Shown: positions 25,150 through 33,773 of the stretch, in pieces
How the letters are laid out: every line of letters begins with the position of its first letter
Position numbering within the stretch: position 1 is the first letter of the stretch
NCBI GenBank assembly: GCA_003247575.1
Contig: QJZC01000067.1
Location: 1 to 53,117, forward strand
Reading direction: 5' to 3'
Length of the DNA: 53,117 nt
From: Pseudomonadota bacterium
GTDB lineage: Bacteria > Myxococcota_A > UBA9160 > SZUA-336
Made by a program: the position numbers and the translations under genes
The notes under the pieces: model-generated
Databases searched by the model: none
What the model saw: only the letters and a program-made list of their open reading frames with translations
Told to the model about the DNA's origin: nothing

Positions 25150-26613
25150 GTGCAAGCCAAACTCGTCCGGCGCCGTTCCCTCATACGTGCGATGTCGATC
25201 AGCTGCACCTTCTTCGTGTCACTCGGCGGCACTGCCGTCGCGCAGTCTGGCCCCTCCGCACTCGAGGAGTCCGCACTCGACCAGAGCGAGCGCCAACGTC
25301 ACTCGATCCTACATGAGTTTCGGCGTATCGATGCGGCCACCGAGGCGTCCATGTTTCGCCCGTTCGATTCCAGCCGACGCGTCGCGTTCAGCGAAGTCCT
25401 CGAGAGCCCCGACGACCCCGAGCTCAACTTTCGCTGGGCTCAGACACAGGTGGCGGATGGGAACCTGACCGGTGCTTGTGCCACCCTGCAGCGGCTGATC
25501 CTCAATCAACCGGACCTGCAGCGCGTGCGTCTGTTCTACGCGATCGTTCTCTTCCGACTCGGGAATCTGCCGGAGGCGGACATCCAGCTCTCCCTGGTCG
25601 AGAAGTCCGAGGCGGCAGACCTGACCCCGTCTCTGCGCGATCAGGCCGCGAGCTATCGATCGCAGATCCGAACGCGGAGTCGCCGCACGCGTCACTCGCT
25701 CCTGGTCTCGGGCGGCAGCACCTACGACAGCAACAAGAACTCCGGACCGATCTCGGATCAGATCAGCCTGCTCGACACCCGCATCAGCCTCGGGTCCGCC
25801 AACCGCAAGCAGTCGGACTCCGGCTGGTTCTCCGTTGCGCAGTGGACCACGGAGCACGACCTCGGCCACCAGGAAGAGCGACAGTTGGTGGGCACCGCCG
25901 CCTACTTCCATGCGCAACAGGACGACTTCAGACTCTTCGACGTGCAGGCCCTTCGCTTCGAAGCAGGCTTGCGGACGCGTCGCAGCGGGAGCTCACTGCA
26001 TCCGCGCGTGGTCGCGGACCTGATCGATCTCTCGCGTGAAAACTACCTGCGTAGTGTGGGCCTCGAGCTCGAAGCTCAGCGCCCGCTCAGCGCGCGCATG
26101 CTGCTCACGAGTACGGCCAGGGTCACGCACGAGGACTTCGATGGCACGCCGGACGCTGCGACGGCCAGTGAACGCAGCGGCTACCGCAGCGTGCTCGACT
26201 CGGAGATGTCCTTCGTGCTGAGCCCCTATCAGAGGGTCGCTCTCGGAGCGCAGCTCACGCACAAGTCCGCCGATCAGACCTACCACGCGTACTCCGGCTG
26301 GAAGCTCCAGGCCTCCCACCAGTGGACCTTCCCGAGCGGCCTGTTCGTGGCCTCGTCTGCGAGCCTGGGCTTCGACCGCTACAAGAAGAACCAGGACTCA
26401 ATCAGCACCTCGAAACGCCGAGACCTGCGCACGCGGGCCCGTGTGTCGCTCGGGATCCCGTTCGCGACGCTCGTCGGGAGCCGGATTCCAAGCTTGCGCG
26501 ACCTGGTGTTCTCCATCGGCGGCGAAGCCCAGATCAACCGCTCCAACCTGCCCAACTATGCGTTCAGGAATCGCAAGCTGACTCTGATGCTTACGAAGCC
26601 GCTCAGCTTCTAG
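25150..26613 (+). CDS. Outer-membrane beta-barrel protein with periplasmic TPR-like region (DUF560/SlaM-like)
   Basis: The GTG at 25150 is preceded by GGAGGG and gives a clean signal peptide (basic KLVRRR, then a hydrophobic core to VAQ); a GTG at 25129 is the alternative. The mature N-terminal part (about 60-165) contains TPR-like helices (DPELNFRWAQTQVADGNLTGACATL, LRLFYAIVLFRLGNLPEAD). The remaining 310 residues alternate short beta strands with polar turns (GGSTYDSNKN, SLGSANRKQSDSG, LEAQRPLSARM, YSGWKLQASHQW) and end in LTKPLSF with a terminal Phe, typical of an outer-membrane barrel. The architecture resembles surface-lipoprotein-assembly modulators. It lies between a cyclic-nucleotide-binding protein and a FecR protein, and exporting or displaying the neighbour is possible but unproven. 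Confidence 0.75.
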   Translation: MQAKLVRRRSLIRAMSISCTFFVSLGGTAVAQSGPSALEESALDQSERQRHSILHEFRRIDAATEASMFRPFDSSRRVAFSEVLESPDDPELNFRWAQTQVADGNLTGACATLQRLILNQPDLQRVRLFYAIVLFRLGNLPEADIQLSLVEKSEAADLTPSLRDQAASYRSQIRTRSRRTRHSLLVSGGSTYDSNKNSGPISDQISLLDTRISLGSANRKQSDSGWFSVAQWTTEHDLGHQEERQLVGTAAYFHAQQDDFRLFDVQALRFEAGLRTRRSGSSLHPRVVADLIDLSRENYLRSVGLELEAQRPLSARMLLTSTARVTHEDFDGTPDAATASERSGYRSVLDSEMSFVLSPYQRVALGAQLTHKSADQTYHAYSGWKLQASHQWTFPSGLFVASSASLGFDRYKKNQDSISTSKRRDLRTRARVSLGIPFATLVGSRIPSLRDLVFSIGGEAQINRSNLPNYAFRNRKLTLMLTKPLSF

Positions 26614-26658
26614 GTAGGTGCAGCACGGGCTCATTCGAGCCGTCGCAAGCGAGGAATC

Positions 26659-28149
26659 ATGCCGGACTCATCCATCTCGAACCCAAACCATCGGACGTCG
26701 TACACACTCCGTGGGCTCGTCCTGGGGTTCTCCCTGGTGCTCGCGCTGCCCAGCGCCGGTCGCGCCGCGCCGCGCGCCGGCGTGGCCGCGGCAGTGCGCG
26801 GCGAGGTACAGCTGTCGCGCGCGGGGGCCGTCGGCACCGACCTCGAGACGGGGGCTCCGATCCATATCGACGACGAGATCGTGACGGGCGCCGATTCGGG
26901 ACTGCAGATCCTGCTGCTGGACGAGACGGTGTTCACCGTCGGCCCGAACAGCAAGATGAAGATCGATCGCTTCGTGTTCGACCCGAGCTCGAACGAGGGA
27001 GAGCTCGACGCTGAGCTGGTGCGCGGAGCCTTTCGCTTCATCAGCGGGAGAATCGCAAAGCAGAATCCGGACAAGATGAACGTGAAGCTCCCGTCCGGAA
27101 CGATCGGCATCCGCGGAACCATGGTCGATACTCGCGTGGACCCGACTCGAGGCCGCGCTCTGGTCGTGCTGGCTGGCCCGGGAGAGGCGAATCCGGCCGG
27201 CGTTCGAGCGGGACAGATCCGCGTCGCGAATGCGGGCGTCGAACGTGACGTCGTACGAAGCGGGTGGGGTGTAGAGATTCCGAACGCACAGGCGCCCCCG
27301 TCTCCGCCCTTCCCTGTCCCACAGGAGCTGTACGACAGCTTTCGCTTCGAAACCGATGCACCACCCAAGTCCGAGGCGAAGTCTCGAACCGAAGCAAAGA
27401 CTCGAACCGAGTCCAAGCCCAAGACGGGTTCCGAGCCCAGGGCCGAATCGAAGCCGGGCGCCGCGTCAGAGCCCAGCACCGAGCCAGAGCGCGGCGGCGG
27501 AGACCTGGAGGGAACGGACACACCCGAGCTCGGCGCGCCAGAGCCCACGAGCTCGATCGACACCGCCGCAGGGGGCACGCTGACCCTGGCGAGCGATGGC
27601 GCGGAGTTCGATCAACGATTCACGCAGACGCTTGGCGACATCGACGGGCTGAACGAGGATCCCGCTCAGCTGGCCTCTATCGAAATGAACTCGACGCAGA
27701 CCATGGTCGAGCTGGGCGCAACCCAGACGACGATCGCGGATCTGATCGCCGTGGACGCCATGTTCAATGGCCACTTCATCTACAACTTTCCTTTCCTGGG
27801 GTTCACACAGGGTCTTCCTGGCTCTGGGCTCGATCTGACCGTCGATCTCGACTTCAGCGTCGGCGTGGTCGGCATCCAGGTTCAGAACATCCAGTCGAGC
27901 CTGCTCGGCCTCTCGATGGTCAACGCAACCGGCTCGCCGAGCTTCGGGGGCCTAACCGGTGATGCCAAGTTCCTGGAGACCCTGAGCTGCGACACGGCTC
28001 CCTGCCAAGCGACGGTCCTGCTGGACTTCATCAATGAGGGAGCACAGATTGCTGCGCGCCTGAAGGCCTCGGTTCGCGTGGATCAGACCTCCCCTTCGGG
28101 CTCGCTCGAAACGGCGGTGACGGATTCTCTGGTCAGCATCACCCCGTGA
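26659..28149 (+). CDS. Secreted FecR-domain protein with charged low-complexity linker
   Basis: A 496-residue secreted protein preceded by a GAGGA ribosome site. It has an export signal (RGLVLGFSLVLALPSAGRAAP). A FecR domain at about 40-165 shows the usual order: VAAAVRGEVQL, then DDEIVTGADSGLQILLLDETVFTVG, LVRGAFRFISG and PSGTIGIRGT. A low-complexity linker (about 230-295) is built of Lys/Glu/Ser/Thr/Pro repeats (SEAK, RTEAKTRTES, SEPR). The remaining 200 residues are Thr/Ser/Gly-rich and beta-like with two Cys (SCDTAPC). Here FecR is not next to a TonB receptor or sigma factor but to an outer-membrane barrel protein, a gene pair seen in many Gram-negative genomes and of unknown function. 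It ends 32 bases from the convergent hydrolase gene. Confidence 0.83.
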   Translation: MPDSSISNPNHRTSYTLRGLVLGFSLVLALPSAGRAAPRAGVAAAVRGEVQLSRAGAVGTDLETGAPIHIDDEIVTGADSGLQILLLDETVFTVGPNSKMKIDRFVFDPSSNEGELDAELVRGAFRFISGRIAKQNPDKMNVKLPSGTIGIRGTMVDTRVDPTRGRALVVLAGPGEANPAGVRAGQIRVANAGVERDVVRSGWGVEIPNAQAPPSPPFPVPQELYDSFRFETDAPPKSEAKSRTEAKTRTESKPKTGSEPRAESKPGAASEPSTEPERGGGDLEGTDTPELGAPEPTSSIDTAAGGTLTLASDGAEFDQRFTQTLGDIDGLNEDPAQLASIEMNSTQTMVELGATQTTIADLIAVDAMFNGHFIYNFPFLGFTQGLPGSGLDLTVDLDFSVGVVGIQVQNIQSSLLGLSMVNATGSPSFGGLTGDAKFLETLSCDTAPCQATVLLDFINEGAQIAARLKASVRVDQTSPSGSLETAVTDSLVSITP

Positions 28150-28181
28150 GCATCACCCGGTAAGCCCACCCAGGACCCAGA

Positions 28182-29075
28182 TCAGAGGGCGTCGCGCGCC
28201 TCGCGGATCCAGACGGCCGTACGCTCGGGCGACTGCATCGGGATGAAGTGGGACAGCTCGGGTACGTGCGTGTCGCGACCGCGTGGAAAGTGCGCTGCGA
28301 GCTCCGGCCACGTCGGTGAGCTCGAGAAATCGGTGGTCGTCGAGAGCTTCGGGGAACACCGCGCACGTACCACATGAACCGGATGCGTCACCTTCGGTAG
28401 CAGGTGATAGATGCTGTAGAACGGGCTGCGAGAGTAGATCTCGGCTTCGACCTCCGGCGGACACGCGAGTGTGTACGCAGCGGGCGCCCCCTCGGGAGAG
28501 GCCTCGAGCCCGTACTCGCAGTACGCTCGGAGGACCTCGGGACGCCACTCTGAATACGGCATGCGGGCCTCGAAGCGCTGGAACATCGCCTTGGGGGACT
28601 CGAAGTAGCGCCGGCGACGCGCCGTGAAGTGCGCCTGATCCGGAGTGAACTCGGGCGGGAGATCACTGTACACCTCTGGAGGCAGGATCACCGGGTCGAT
28701 CAAGAGCAGCGATGTGAAGCTCTCGGGCCGAGCCGCGGCCACCTGGGTGACGACGTGTCCCCCGAGCGAGTGGCCAACGCCGAGCCAGCCGCGCAGCCCA
28801 CACGACCGGGCCAGCTCCGTGATGTCGTCGCCGAAGCGGCTCCAGCCGTAGGGCCCGCACTTGCTGCTGCGTCCATGTCCGCGCAGATCCACAGCCAGGC
28901 AATGCACACCTGGAAGCTGCTCGATCACCGCGTCCCAGCAGCGGGCATGGAACCCGGTCGCATGCACGAGCAGCACGCTCGGAGACGCTCCTTCCCACTC
29001 CCACACACAGAGATCGACGGCATCGGCGTCCTCGGCTGCGATGCGGACTCTACGTTCGGTCGGGCTCCGACTCAT
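28182..29075 (-). CDS. Alpha/beta hydrolase
   Basis: A 297-residue cytoplasmic hydrolase with the canonical fold: LLVHATGFHARCW (oxyanion region), VDLRGHGRS, the nucleophile elbow G-H-S-L-G-G, an acid on a later strand and a C-terminal His in VPELSHFIPMQSPE. The presence of HGRSS and of GWSRFGDDITELARSCGLRG is typical of haloalkane dehalogenase or epoxide hydrolase relatives and of many esterases; the substrate cannot be read from sequence. The ATG at 29075 (MSRSPTERR) starts the family-like part. A GTG nine codons upstream (29102) is open too. Neither has a strong ribosome site, and a TATAAC 12 bases upstream of the ATG hints at a very short leader. Confidence 0.85.
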   Translation of the reverse strand: MSRSPTERRVRIAAEDADAVDLCVWEWEGASPSVLLVHATGFHARCWDAVIEQLPGVHCLAVDLRGHGRSSKCGPYGWSRFGDDITELARSCGLRGWLGVGHSLGGHVVTQVAAARPESFTSLLLIDPVILPPEVYSDLPPEFTPDQAHFTARRRRYFESPKAMFQRFEARMPYSEWRPEVLRAYCEYGLEASPEGAPAAYTLACPPEVEAEIYSRSPFYSIYHLLPKVTHPVHVVRARCSPKLSTTTDFSSSPTWPELAAHFPRGRDTHVPELSHFIPMQSPERTAVWIREARDAL

Positions 29076-29131
29076 GCGCCCGTTATACCACCGCCGGAGC
29101 ACTCGCGTGTAGGCTCATGCGATCGGGACGC

Positions 29132-29911
29132 CTAAGACCCCTGTGCGAGACTCGAGTTGAGCTCGACCACACGCGTCGCAAGGATGCGCGCCAAATTGAT
29201 CGCAGCCTTCGGACGGCTCTGAATCATGCGAGAGAACTCTTCCTTGGGGATCGCCTGGACCAGGCACACGTCCGCCGCGGTCACGGTCGCGCCGCAGTTG
29301 GAGTCCGTCAGGAAGCTGATCTCGCCCAGAAACTCGCCCGCACGAGCCACACCCACCTGCTGTCCCCCCACGGTGACGATCGCGGACCCCTCGATGAGCT
29401 CGAAGATGGAATCACACGGCTCTCCCTCGCGCAGAATCACGTCTCGATCCTCGAATCGTTCGAAGCGAAGGTTCGGCTGCACATCTACGGTGGAGTAGAG
29501 CGCCGCCAGTACGAGCAGGATGTGGCTCTCGATCGCCACGAGCTCGAGCCATGGGTGCAACAGGTCGGGCGAGCTCTGTAGCGATGCGATCAGCTCGGTT
29601 CGCGGGATGAGCAACACATCGCACGCGAAGCTGGCTTCGGCGACCGCACCACACAGCCCCGTGTGCGCATCGGCGACCAGCAGATCTCCGTCGGAGAAGA
29701 AGCGAATCGCGCGCCCTGCGTGCATGAAGCGGAGCACACCGCTCTCGATGAACGCGTAACACGCCTCGTCGCGAGCCAGCAGATCCGTGCCTGCCTTTAC
29801 CCTCACCCGAGTCGCCCGGCTTCCCAGACGATCCACGATGCCACGCGCCAGGCGCTGACTGCGTTGATGCATCTGACTCAGGAAATCAGGGACATCGATC
29901 TGAGCCAACAT
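29132..29911 (-). CDS. Double cyclic-nucleotide-binding-domain protein lacking the usual phosphate-binding Arg
   Basis: 259 residues, start ATG 29911 after GGAGG at a good distance. Two cyclic-nucleotide-binding folds lie in tandem: a degenerate first one (about 30-130, VRVKAGTDLLARDEA to FSDGDLLVADAH) and a clearer second (about 143-250, RFEDRDVILREGEPCDSIFELIEG, then AGEFLGEISFLTDSNCGATVTA). In the second phosphate cassette the Arg of RxAT is Cys206, so classical cAMP binding is unlikely. There is no DNA-binding helix-turn-helix, and the protein ends in a short helical tail. It may be a cNMP-fold scaffold or a sensor of another ligand. It is divergent from the triple PilZ gene. Confidence 0.83.
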   Translation of the reverse strand: MLAQIDVPDFLSQMHQRSQRLARGIVDRLGSRATRVRVKAGTDLLARDEACYAFIESGVLRFMHAGRAIRFFSDGDLLVADAHTGLCGAVAEASFACDVLLIPRTELIASLQSSPDLLHPWLELVAIESHILLVLAALYSTVDVQPNLRFERFEDRDVILREGEPCDSIFELIEGSAIVTVGGQQVGVARAGEFLGEISFLTDSNCGATVTAADVCLVQAIPKEEFSRMIQSRPKAAINLARILATRVVELNSSLAQGS

Positions 29912-30250
29912 GCGAAATCCTCCGGCTACTCGCGCTTCCGCTCCCCTTCCTTGGACTCCCTCGAGTACGAGCGGACGCTCCTCTCTCGTTCTTCGCCGGA
30001 CGGCACGACGCGCATTCAACTTGAGACGCGAGTGCTTGTGCCGGTGGGTGCGGCAGTCCATACGTCGCCCTCCTGCAGGCAGGCCGCACCGCGTCCGCGA
30101 GCGCACACGCAGGAGCGAGGGACTTCAGATCCCAGGAGCCCTCGCCGATGAACAGGTCGAGAAAAGTCCGCCGGCGGAGCTCGGATCGATCGACTTCAGC
30201 TGCTGGCGGCAAACGCCACTCAACCCAGAACTACGGGAGTCCCAAGAGTC
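29912..30250. other. 339-base divergent intergenic region
   Basis: This region lies between the start of the double-CNB gene and the start of the PilZ gene. It is GC-rich, with a short palindrome TCAA-C-TTGA near 30018 but no recognisable -35/-10 pair, terminator or coding frame with support. The promoters for both genes presumably lie here. Confidence 0.4.
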
Positions 30251-31351
30251 ATGGAGCAGCGCGCGTGCTACCGCGTGGCGACGCATCTCGCCCTGGAACT
30301 GTTTCAGCTCACTCTAGAGTTGTCGGACGGCCGTCGATACCCAGCTCGCATGGACGACGTGAGCGCTCGCGGGCTCATGGCGCGCACTACGAGTGGGATC
30401 CGTCCCCCGATCCGATCGGGCGACCGCGTCGCGCTCTTGCTCTCGTGTCCCGCGCGAGGGATCTCGCTGCGTCTCAACGCGACCGTTCGTGGACTCAAGA
30501 GCGGTTCGGCCGAAGACTGCTACGGCCTTGCATTCGCGCAGCCCGAGGGCCTCGAAGCCGCGCTCCCCTCGGATCTCTTCGGACTGTTCAACCGGCGCCG
30601 AGCGCCTCGCACCCCGCTGGATCGCGCGACTCAGGCTCTCACCATGGCCGCTGCCCAGCTCGGGCGGCGCGCAGTCGGAACTTGGCGCGACATCTCGCTC
30701 TCGGGAGCGAGCATCTCAGTCAAACAGGACGAGGATCCTGGCTTCCAGATCGGCGAGCAAATTACCCTGAACGGCCGCTTTGGCGATGCTCGCTTCGACA
30801 CGCCCCTCGTGGCCTACGTACGCCGGATCCGCTCCGCACCGGGAGCCGTGCTCTATGGGATCGAATTCGACTGGGAGCATGCGGATGCGGCACATCAACA
30901 GCTCACGCTGCGCTCGCTGGTCGTAGACGCCACGACCCAGCGAAGTGCCGTGTCCCAGCGCCGAATCGCCGAGCGACGCGTGAACCAACGGGCCCGTCTG
31001 GCCTCCGACAAATCCATCGAGGTCGTGCTGGTCGGCGAAGGCAACCGCCGCGCGAACGCGACCTTGTGTGATCTCTCTCTCAGCGGAGCGGGCGTGACCG
31101 TCTTCGCACTCGACGATCCGGAGTTCATCGACGACGAGCCCATGCAGCTTCAGTTCGAACTACCCGGCGGCGCCCTCGATGTGATCGCGCGCGTTCGCCG
31201 CGGTCTCTTGATCGACGACCAGGTCTGCTATGGGCTCGAGTTCGACCCGATCGCCAGCGAGGACTTCGAGGACAATCAGGAGCTGATCCTGGCCTTTCTG
31301 CGGCAGGAGATCGGCGACGCGCAAGATCCGCCCCTCGTAGCCTTCTCCTGA
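30251..31351 (+). CDS. Triple PilZ-domain protein (predicted c-di-GMP receptor)
   Basis: 366 residues, cytoplasmic, made of three PilZ domains and nothing else. Domain 1 (1-110) has RxxxR at R4/R8 and D36-VSARG. Domain 2 (about 115-225) has R116/R120 and D147-ISLSG. Domain 3 (about 240-355) has R243/R247 and D274-LSLSG. All three therefore keep both halves of the c-di-GMP-binding signature. PilZ proteins control motility, exopolysaccharide or virulence outputs through protein contacts. No cyclase, phosphodiesterase or flagellar gene is adjacent, so the target is unknown. It is tail-to-tail with the di-heme peroxidase gene, 43 bases apart. Confidence 0.88.
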   Translation: MEQRACYRVATHLALELFQLTLELSDGRRYPARMDDVSARGLMARTTSGIRPPIRSGDRVALLLSCPARGISLRLNATVRGLKSGSAEDCYGLAFAQPEGLEAALPSDLFGLFNRRRAPRTPLDRATQALTMAAAQLGRRAVGTWRDISLSGASISVKQDEDPGFQIGEQITLNGRFGDARFDTPLVAYVRRIRSAPGAVLYGIEFDWEHADAAHQQLTLRSLVVDATTQRSAVSQRRIAERRVNQRARLASDKSIEVVLVGEGNRRANATLCDLSLSGAGVTVFALDDPEFIDDEPMQLQFELPGGALDVIARVRRGLLIDDQVCYGLEFDPIASEDFEDNQELILAFLRQEIGDAQDPPLVAFS

Positions 31352-31394
31352 TCGAGCCGCCCTATTCCTGAGCGTGCGCTCGACGGGAGCTGCC

Positions 31395-32804
31395 CTACCT
31401 CCCCGGCGCCTGCCTGAGCTCACGCGGAACCGGCTCCCCTGTCAAGCTCTTCAGGAACGCGACGAGATCGGCGCGCTCCTGCTCCGTGAGATCGAGCTCG
31501 AAGACGAGCTTGTCCTTTTCCCCCACGAATCCCGAAGCGTGCCCCCCCTGATCGTAGAATCGCACCACGTCGTCGAGCGTCGCCAGATACCCGTTGTGCA
31601 TGTAGGGCGCGGTCTGCGCAACATTGCGTAACGACGGGGTTCGGAACGCGCCCAGCTGTGCGTCTGGATCTACGGCGGCCGCTCGCTCGAGCTTTGCCCG
31701 TCCATAGGCGGGATCGTCGCTGAAGCGGCTGACTCCACTGAAGACGTTCAACGGGTTTGGGCTGTCCGCGAGCAACGCGCGCAGCAGCGGACCGCGACCG
31801 ATGTCGCGATCGGCGATCGTCGGAACCGCATCTGGATCCTGCGCTAGACCCAGGTTGTGGAATCCCTTTCCCGGCTCCCAGGCGCGGCCGTTCCAAGCGG
31901 CATCGGACAGCATGGGCCCACTGTGACACTCGTGACAGGCCGCCTTGCCCACGAAGAGGCGCAATCCGCGAGCGGCCGACGCCGAAAGCGCATCGCGCTC
32001 GCCGGCAATGTAGCGATCGAATGGGGACGGCCCGCTCACCAGGCGGCGCAGATAGGCCTCGAGCAGCTTCCCGTAGTTGGCGTACACCTCGTCGAAGCCT
32101 TGCTGTTGCTCGGGCGTCAAGGCATTCCACGCGGGAATCTGGGACTTGTCGCCCGAGACGGCGAACCAGACCGACGTCGGTGGCGAAGCATCCTCCGGCA
32201 CCCGGGTAAGGTCGAGCGCGGGCCAGGCTCCGAAGAGTCGCTCGTACGGAGCGGCATACTTCCTCGCCAGAACCCGCGCAATGCGCACTCGGCTACCATG
32301 CATGATCGAAGGGTGTTCCGGTGTCGTGGTCGAGTGGTTCCACAGCGAATCGAACACCCCGTCCCACTGCTGCCACTCGTAGTACGCGGCATTGACCAAG
32401 GTCGGCGAGTTGCGATGGCTGAGTACGTCCGCGCCGAGCGAGCCGTGGCCTCGACCCGGAGCACGCCGATCGACGAACCACCCCTCGGGCGCGTGACAAG
32501 CATCGCATGCGACGCGTCCGGTCTCCCCGGCAGTACCGAGGTCGCTGGTGCGCACCAGCGCACCCGACAGCTCTGGGTCGAAGAACAAACGCTGCCCGAG
32601 CAGGGCGGCTCGCGGATCGTCGGCGAGGGCATTCGTGGGACTCGGAGGCAAGGGCGGCTGCGGGGACAGCGCACTCGCGCGGCGCCACTCCGCGGCGAGG
32701 AAGCCCTCTGGTGGGCCCGGCGCGCGCAGCGCTGGACCTGAAGGAGCGCACGCAAGACTGAAGAGAAGCAGAAGGTAGACCTGCTGTACGCGAACCTTGT
32801 TCAT
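31395..32804 (-). CDS. Di-heme cytochrome c peroxidase / MauG family protein
   Basis: 469 residues exported across the inner membrane. A short signal ends at Cys19 (LLFSLAC), suggesting a lipoprotein. Two c-type haem sites are present: C100-DACH104 and C290-HECH294. The conserved elements RLFFDPELS, SHRNSPTLVNAAY, VGKAACHECHSGPMLSD, GAFRTPSLRNVAQTAPYMHNG and a C-terminal VAFLKSLTGE fit bacterial cytochrome c peroxidases, which reduce hydrogen peroxide with electrons from small c-type cytochromes, and MauG-like oxidases. The Met in PYMHNG is the typical distal ligand of the high-potential haem. The ATG at 32804 has a GAGGA ribosome site about eight bases upstream; the frame beyond it is open but lacks a signal peptide. 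Confidence 0.9.
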   Translation of the reverse strand: MNKVRVQQVYLLLLFSLACAPSGPALRAPGPPEGFLAAEWRRASALSPQPPLPPSPTNALADDPRAALLGQRLFFDPELSGALVRTSDLGTAGETGRVACDACHAPEGWFVDRRAPGRGHGSLGADVLSHRNSPTLVNAAYYEWQQWDGVFDSLWNHSTTTPEHPSIMHGSRVRIARVLARKYAAPYERLFGAWPALDLTRVPEDASPPTSVWFAVSGDKSQIPAWNALTPEQQQGFDEVYANYGKLLEAYLRRLVSGPSPFDRYIAGERDALSASAARGLRLFVGKAACHECHSGPMLSDAAWNGRAWEPGKGFHNLGLAQDPDAVPTIADRDIGRGPLLRALLADSPNPLNVFSGVSRFSDDPAYGRAKLERAAAVDPDAQLGAFRTPSLRNVAQTAPYMHNGYLATLDDVVRFYDQGGHASGFVGEKDKLVFELDLTEQERADLVAFLKSLTGEPVPRELRQAPGR

Positions 32805-32892
32805 CGCTCGATTCCTCGCAGCGGCATGCCGGGTGCGCGCCGCTTTGCTCGCGAGATAGCAGGTTGCGCTCTCCTCCACACACGGAACGGAG

Positions 32893-33513
32893 TCAGCCGA
32901 CGCCAGACGGGACCTCGAATCGAAGCTCGCGCAGCAGACCGTCTACATAGCTCTCGTAGAGCTGCAGCAGATCCACCCGCTCGGGGTCGAGCAGGTACTG
33001 GATCTGCGCTCCGTCCATGAAGGCGATGATCTCGTCGGCCTTCTCTTCGACCCGCACGTCTCGACGGAGCTCGCCGCGCTGCTGGCCCGAGGCGAGCATC
33101 TCGCAGAGCGTCTGGTGCACATGCCGGCGGCGTTCCAGAAAGTACCCGTGCGCCGGCGCGTCGGCATCGAGATTCTCCGTCAACAGCACGGTGTAGAGCT
33201 GGGCGAGTCCGGGACTCTCCAGGTTCACGCGCGCGACCTCGGGAAGCCGCCGGAGCGCGTTCAGACCGCCCTCTTGAAAGATCCTGGAGAAGTGCGTCGC
33301 GTAGCGCCGGTCGCGCTCCTCCAGCACCGCGTGCAAGAGGTTCTGCGCGGAGCCGAAGTGGTAGAGCACACCCGCATGCGACACGCCCACGCGCTCTCCG
33401 ATCGCGGCCAGTCCCGTTCCGCGAAATCCGCGGACCGCATACAGCTCGATCGCTGCATCGAGGATGGCCCGCCGCCGCGCCTCTCCGCGTGGGCGAACCG
33501 CTCGTTTCTTCAC
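32893..33513 (-). CDS. TetR family transcriptional regulator
   Basis: 206 residues from a GTG at 33513 preceded by GGAG. The N-terminal TetR helix-turn-helix is complete (RRAILDAAIELYAVRGF, GLAAIGERVGVSHAGVLYHFGSAQNLLHAVL). The C-terminal ligand domain is all helical and matches the type-C family (EIIAFMDGAQIQYLLDPERVDLLQLYESYVDGL). Members sense small hydrophobic molecules and repress divergent genes. The divergent region holds a perfect 7-2-7 palindrome at 33665-33680 overlapping the predicted start of transcription of the three-gene PhyH operon. Repression of that operon, and probably of itself, is therefore the working model. Longer in-frame starts (to 33690) would overlap the palindrome. 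Confidence 0.88.
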   Translation of the reverse strand: MKKRAVRPRGEARRRAILDAAIELYAVRGFRGTGLAAIGERVGVSHAGVLYHFGSAQNLLHAVLEERDRRYATHFSRIFQEGGLNALRRLPEVARVNLESPGLAQLYTVLLTENLDADAPAHGYFLERRRHVHQTLCEMLASGQQRGELRRDVRVEEKADEIIAFMDGAQIQYLLDPERVDLLQLYESYVDGLLRELRFEVPSGVG

Positions 33514-33629
33514 GGCTTTCTCCAAGTCGTGCCCACTCGGCCCCCCGCTCGCGCGAACGCCCTCGCGACGACGCGACCTCGCCTGCCACTCTGACGGGCG
33601 TGGCCGTGACCGGCGTGGCCGCATCTCGC

Positions 33630-33659
33630 TTGACCCCGCCCCCGCGCCCCCGATATCGT
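33630..33659 (+). promoter_or_regulatory. Predicted promoter of the PhyH operon
   Basis: TTGACC (33630-33635, five of six consensus bases) is followed after 18 bases by TATCGT (33654-33659, four of six). Transcription would begin a few bases on, inside the palindrome at 33665-33680. This is the expected geometry for a repressor that blocks the start site. Confidence 0.4.
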
Positions 33660-33664
33660 GCTTC

Positions 33665-33680
33665 CTTACAGACCTGTAAG
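33665..33680. promoter_or_regulatory. Candidate TetR operator palindrome
   Basis: CTTACAG-AC-CTGTAAG is two perfect 7-base inverted arms with a 2-base spacer. It lies 152 bases from the tetR start and 94 bases from the first PhyH start, with no other strong palindrome in the gap. Its form (TACAG...CTGTA) resembles operators of other TetR-family lipid or efflux repressors. Confidence 0.65.
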
Positions 33681-33773
33681 CTTCCAGCATGCGCCCGGGT
33701 CCCGCAATGGCGGCTCTGGGCTGCGATGGGAGCAGGAGCGGGTCAGACGAGTGAAGGGTACGGAGGTCGAGCC

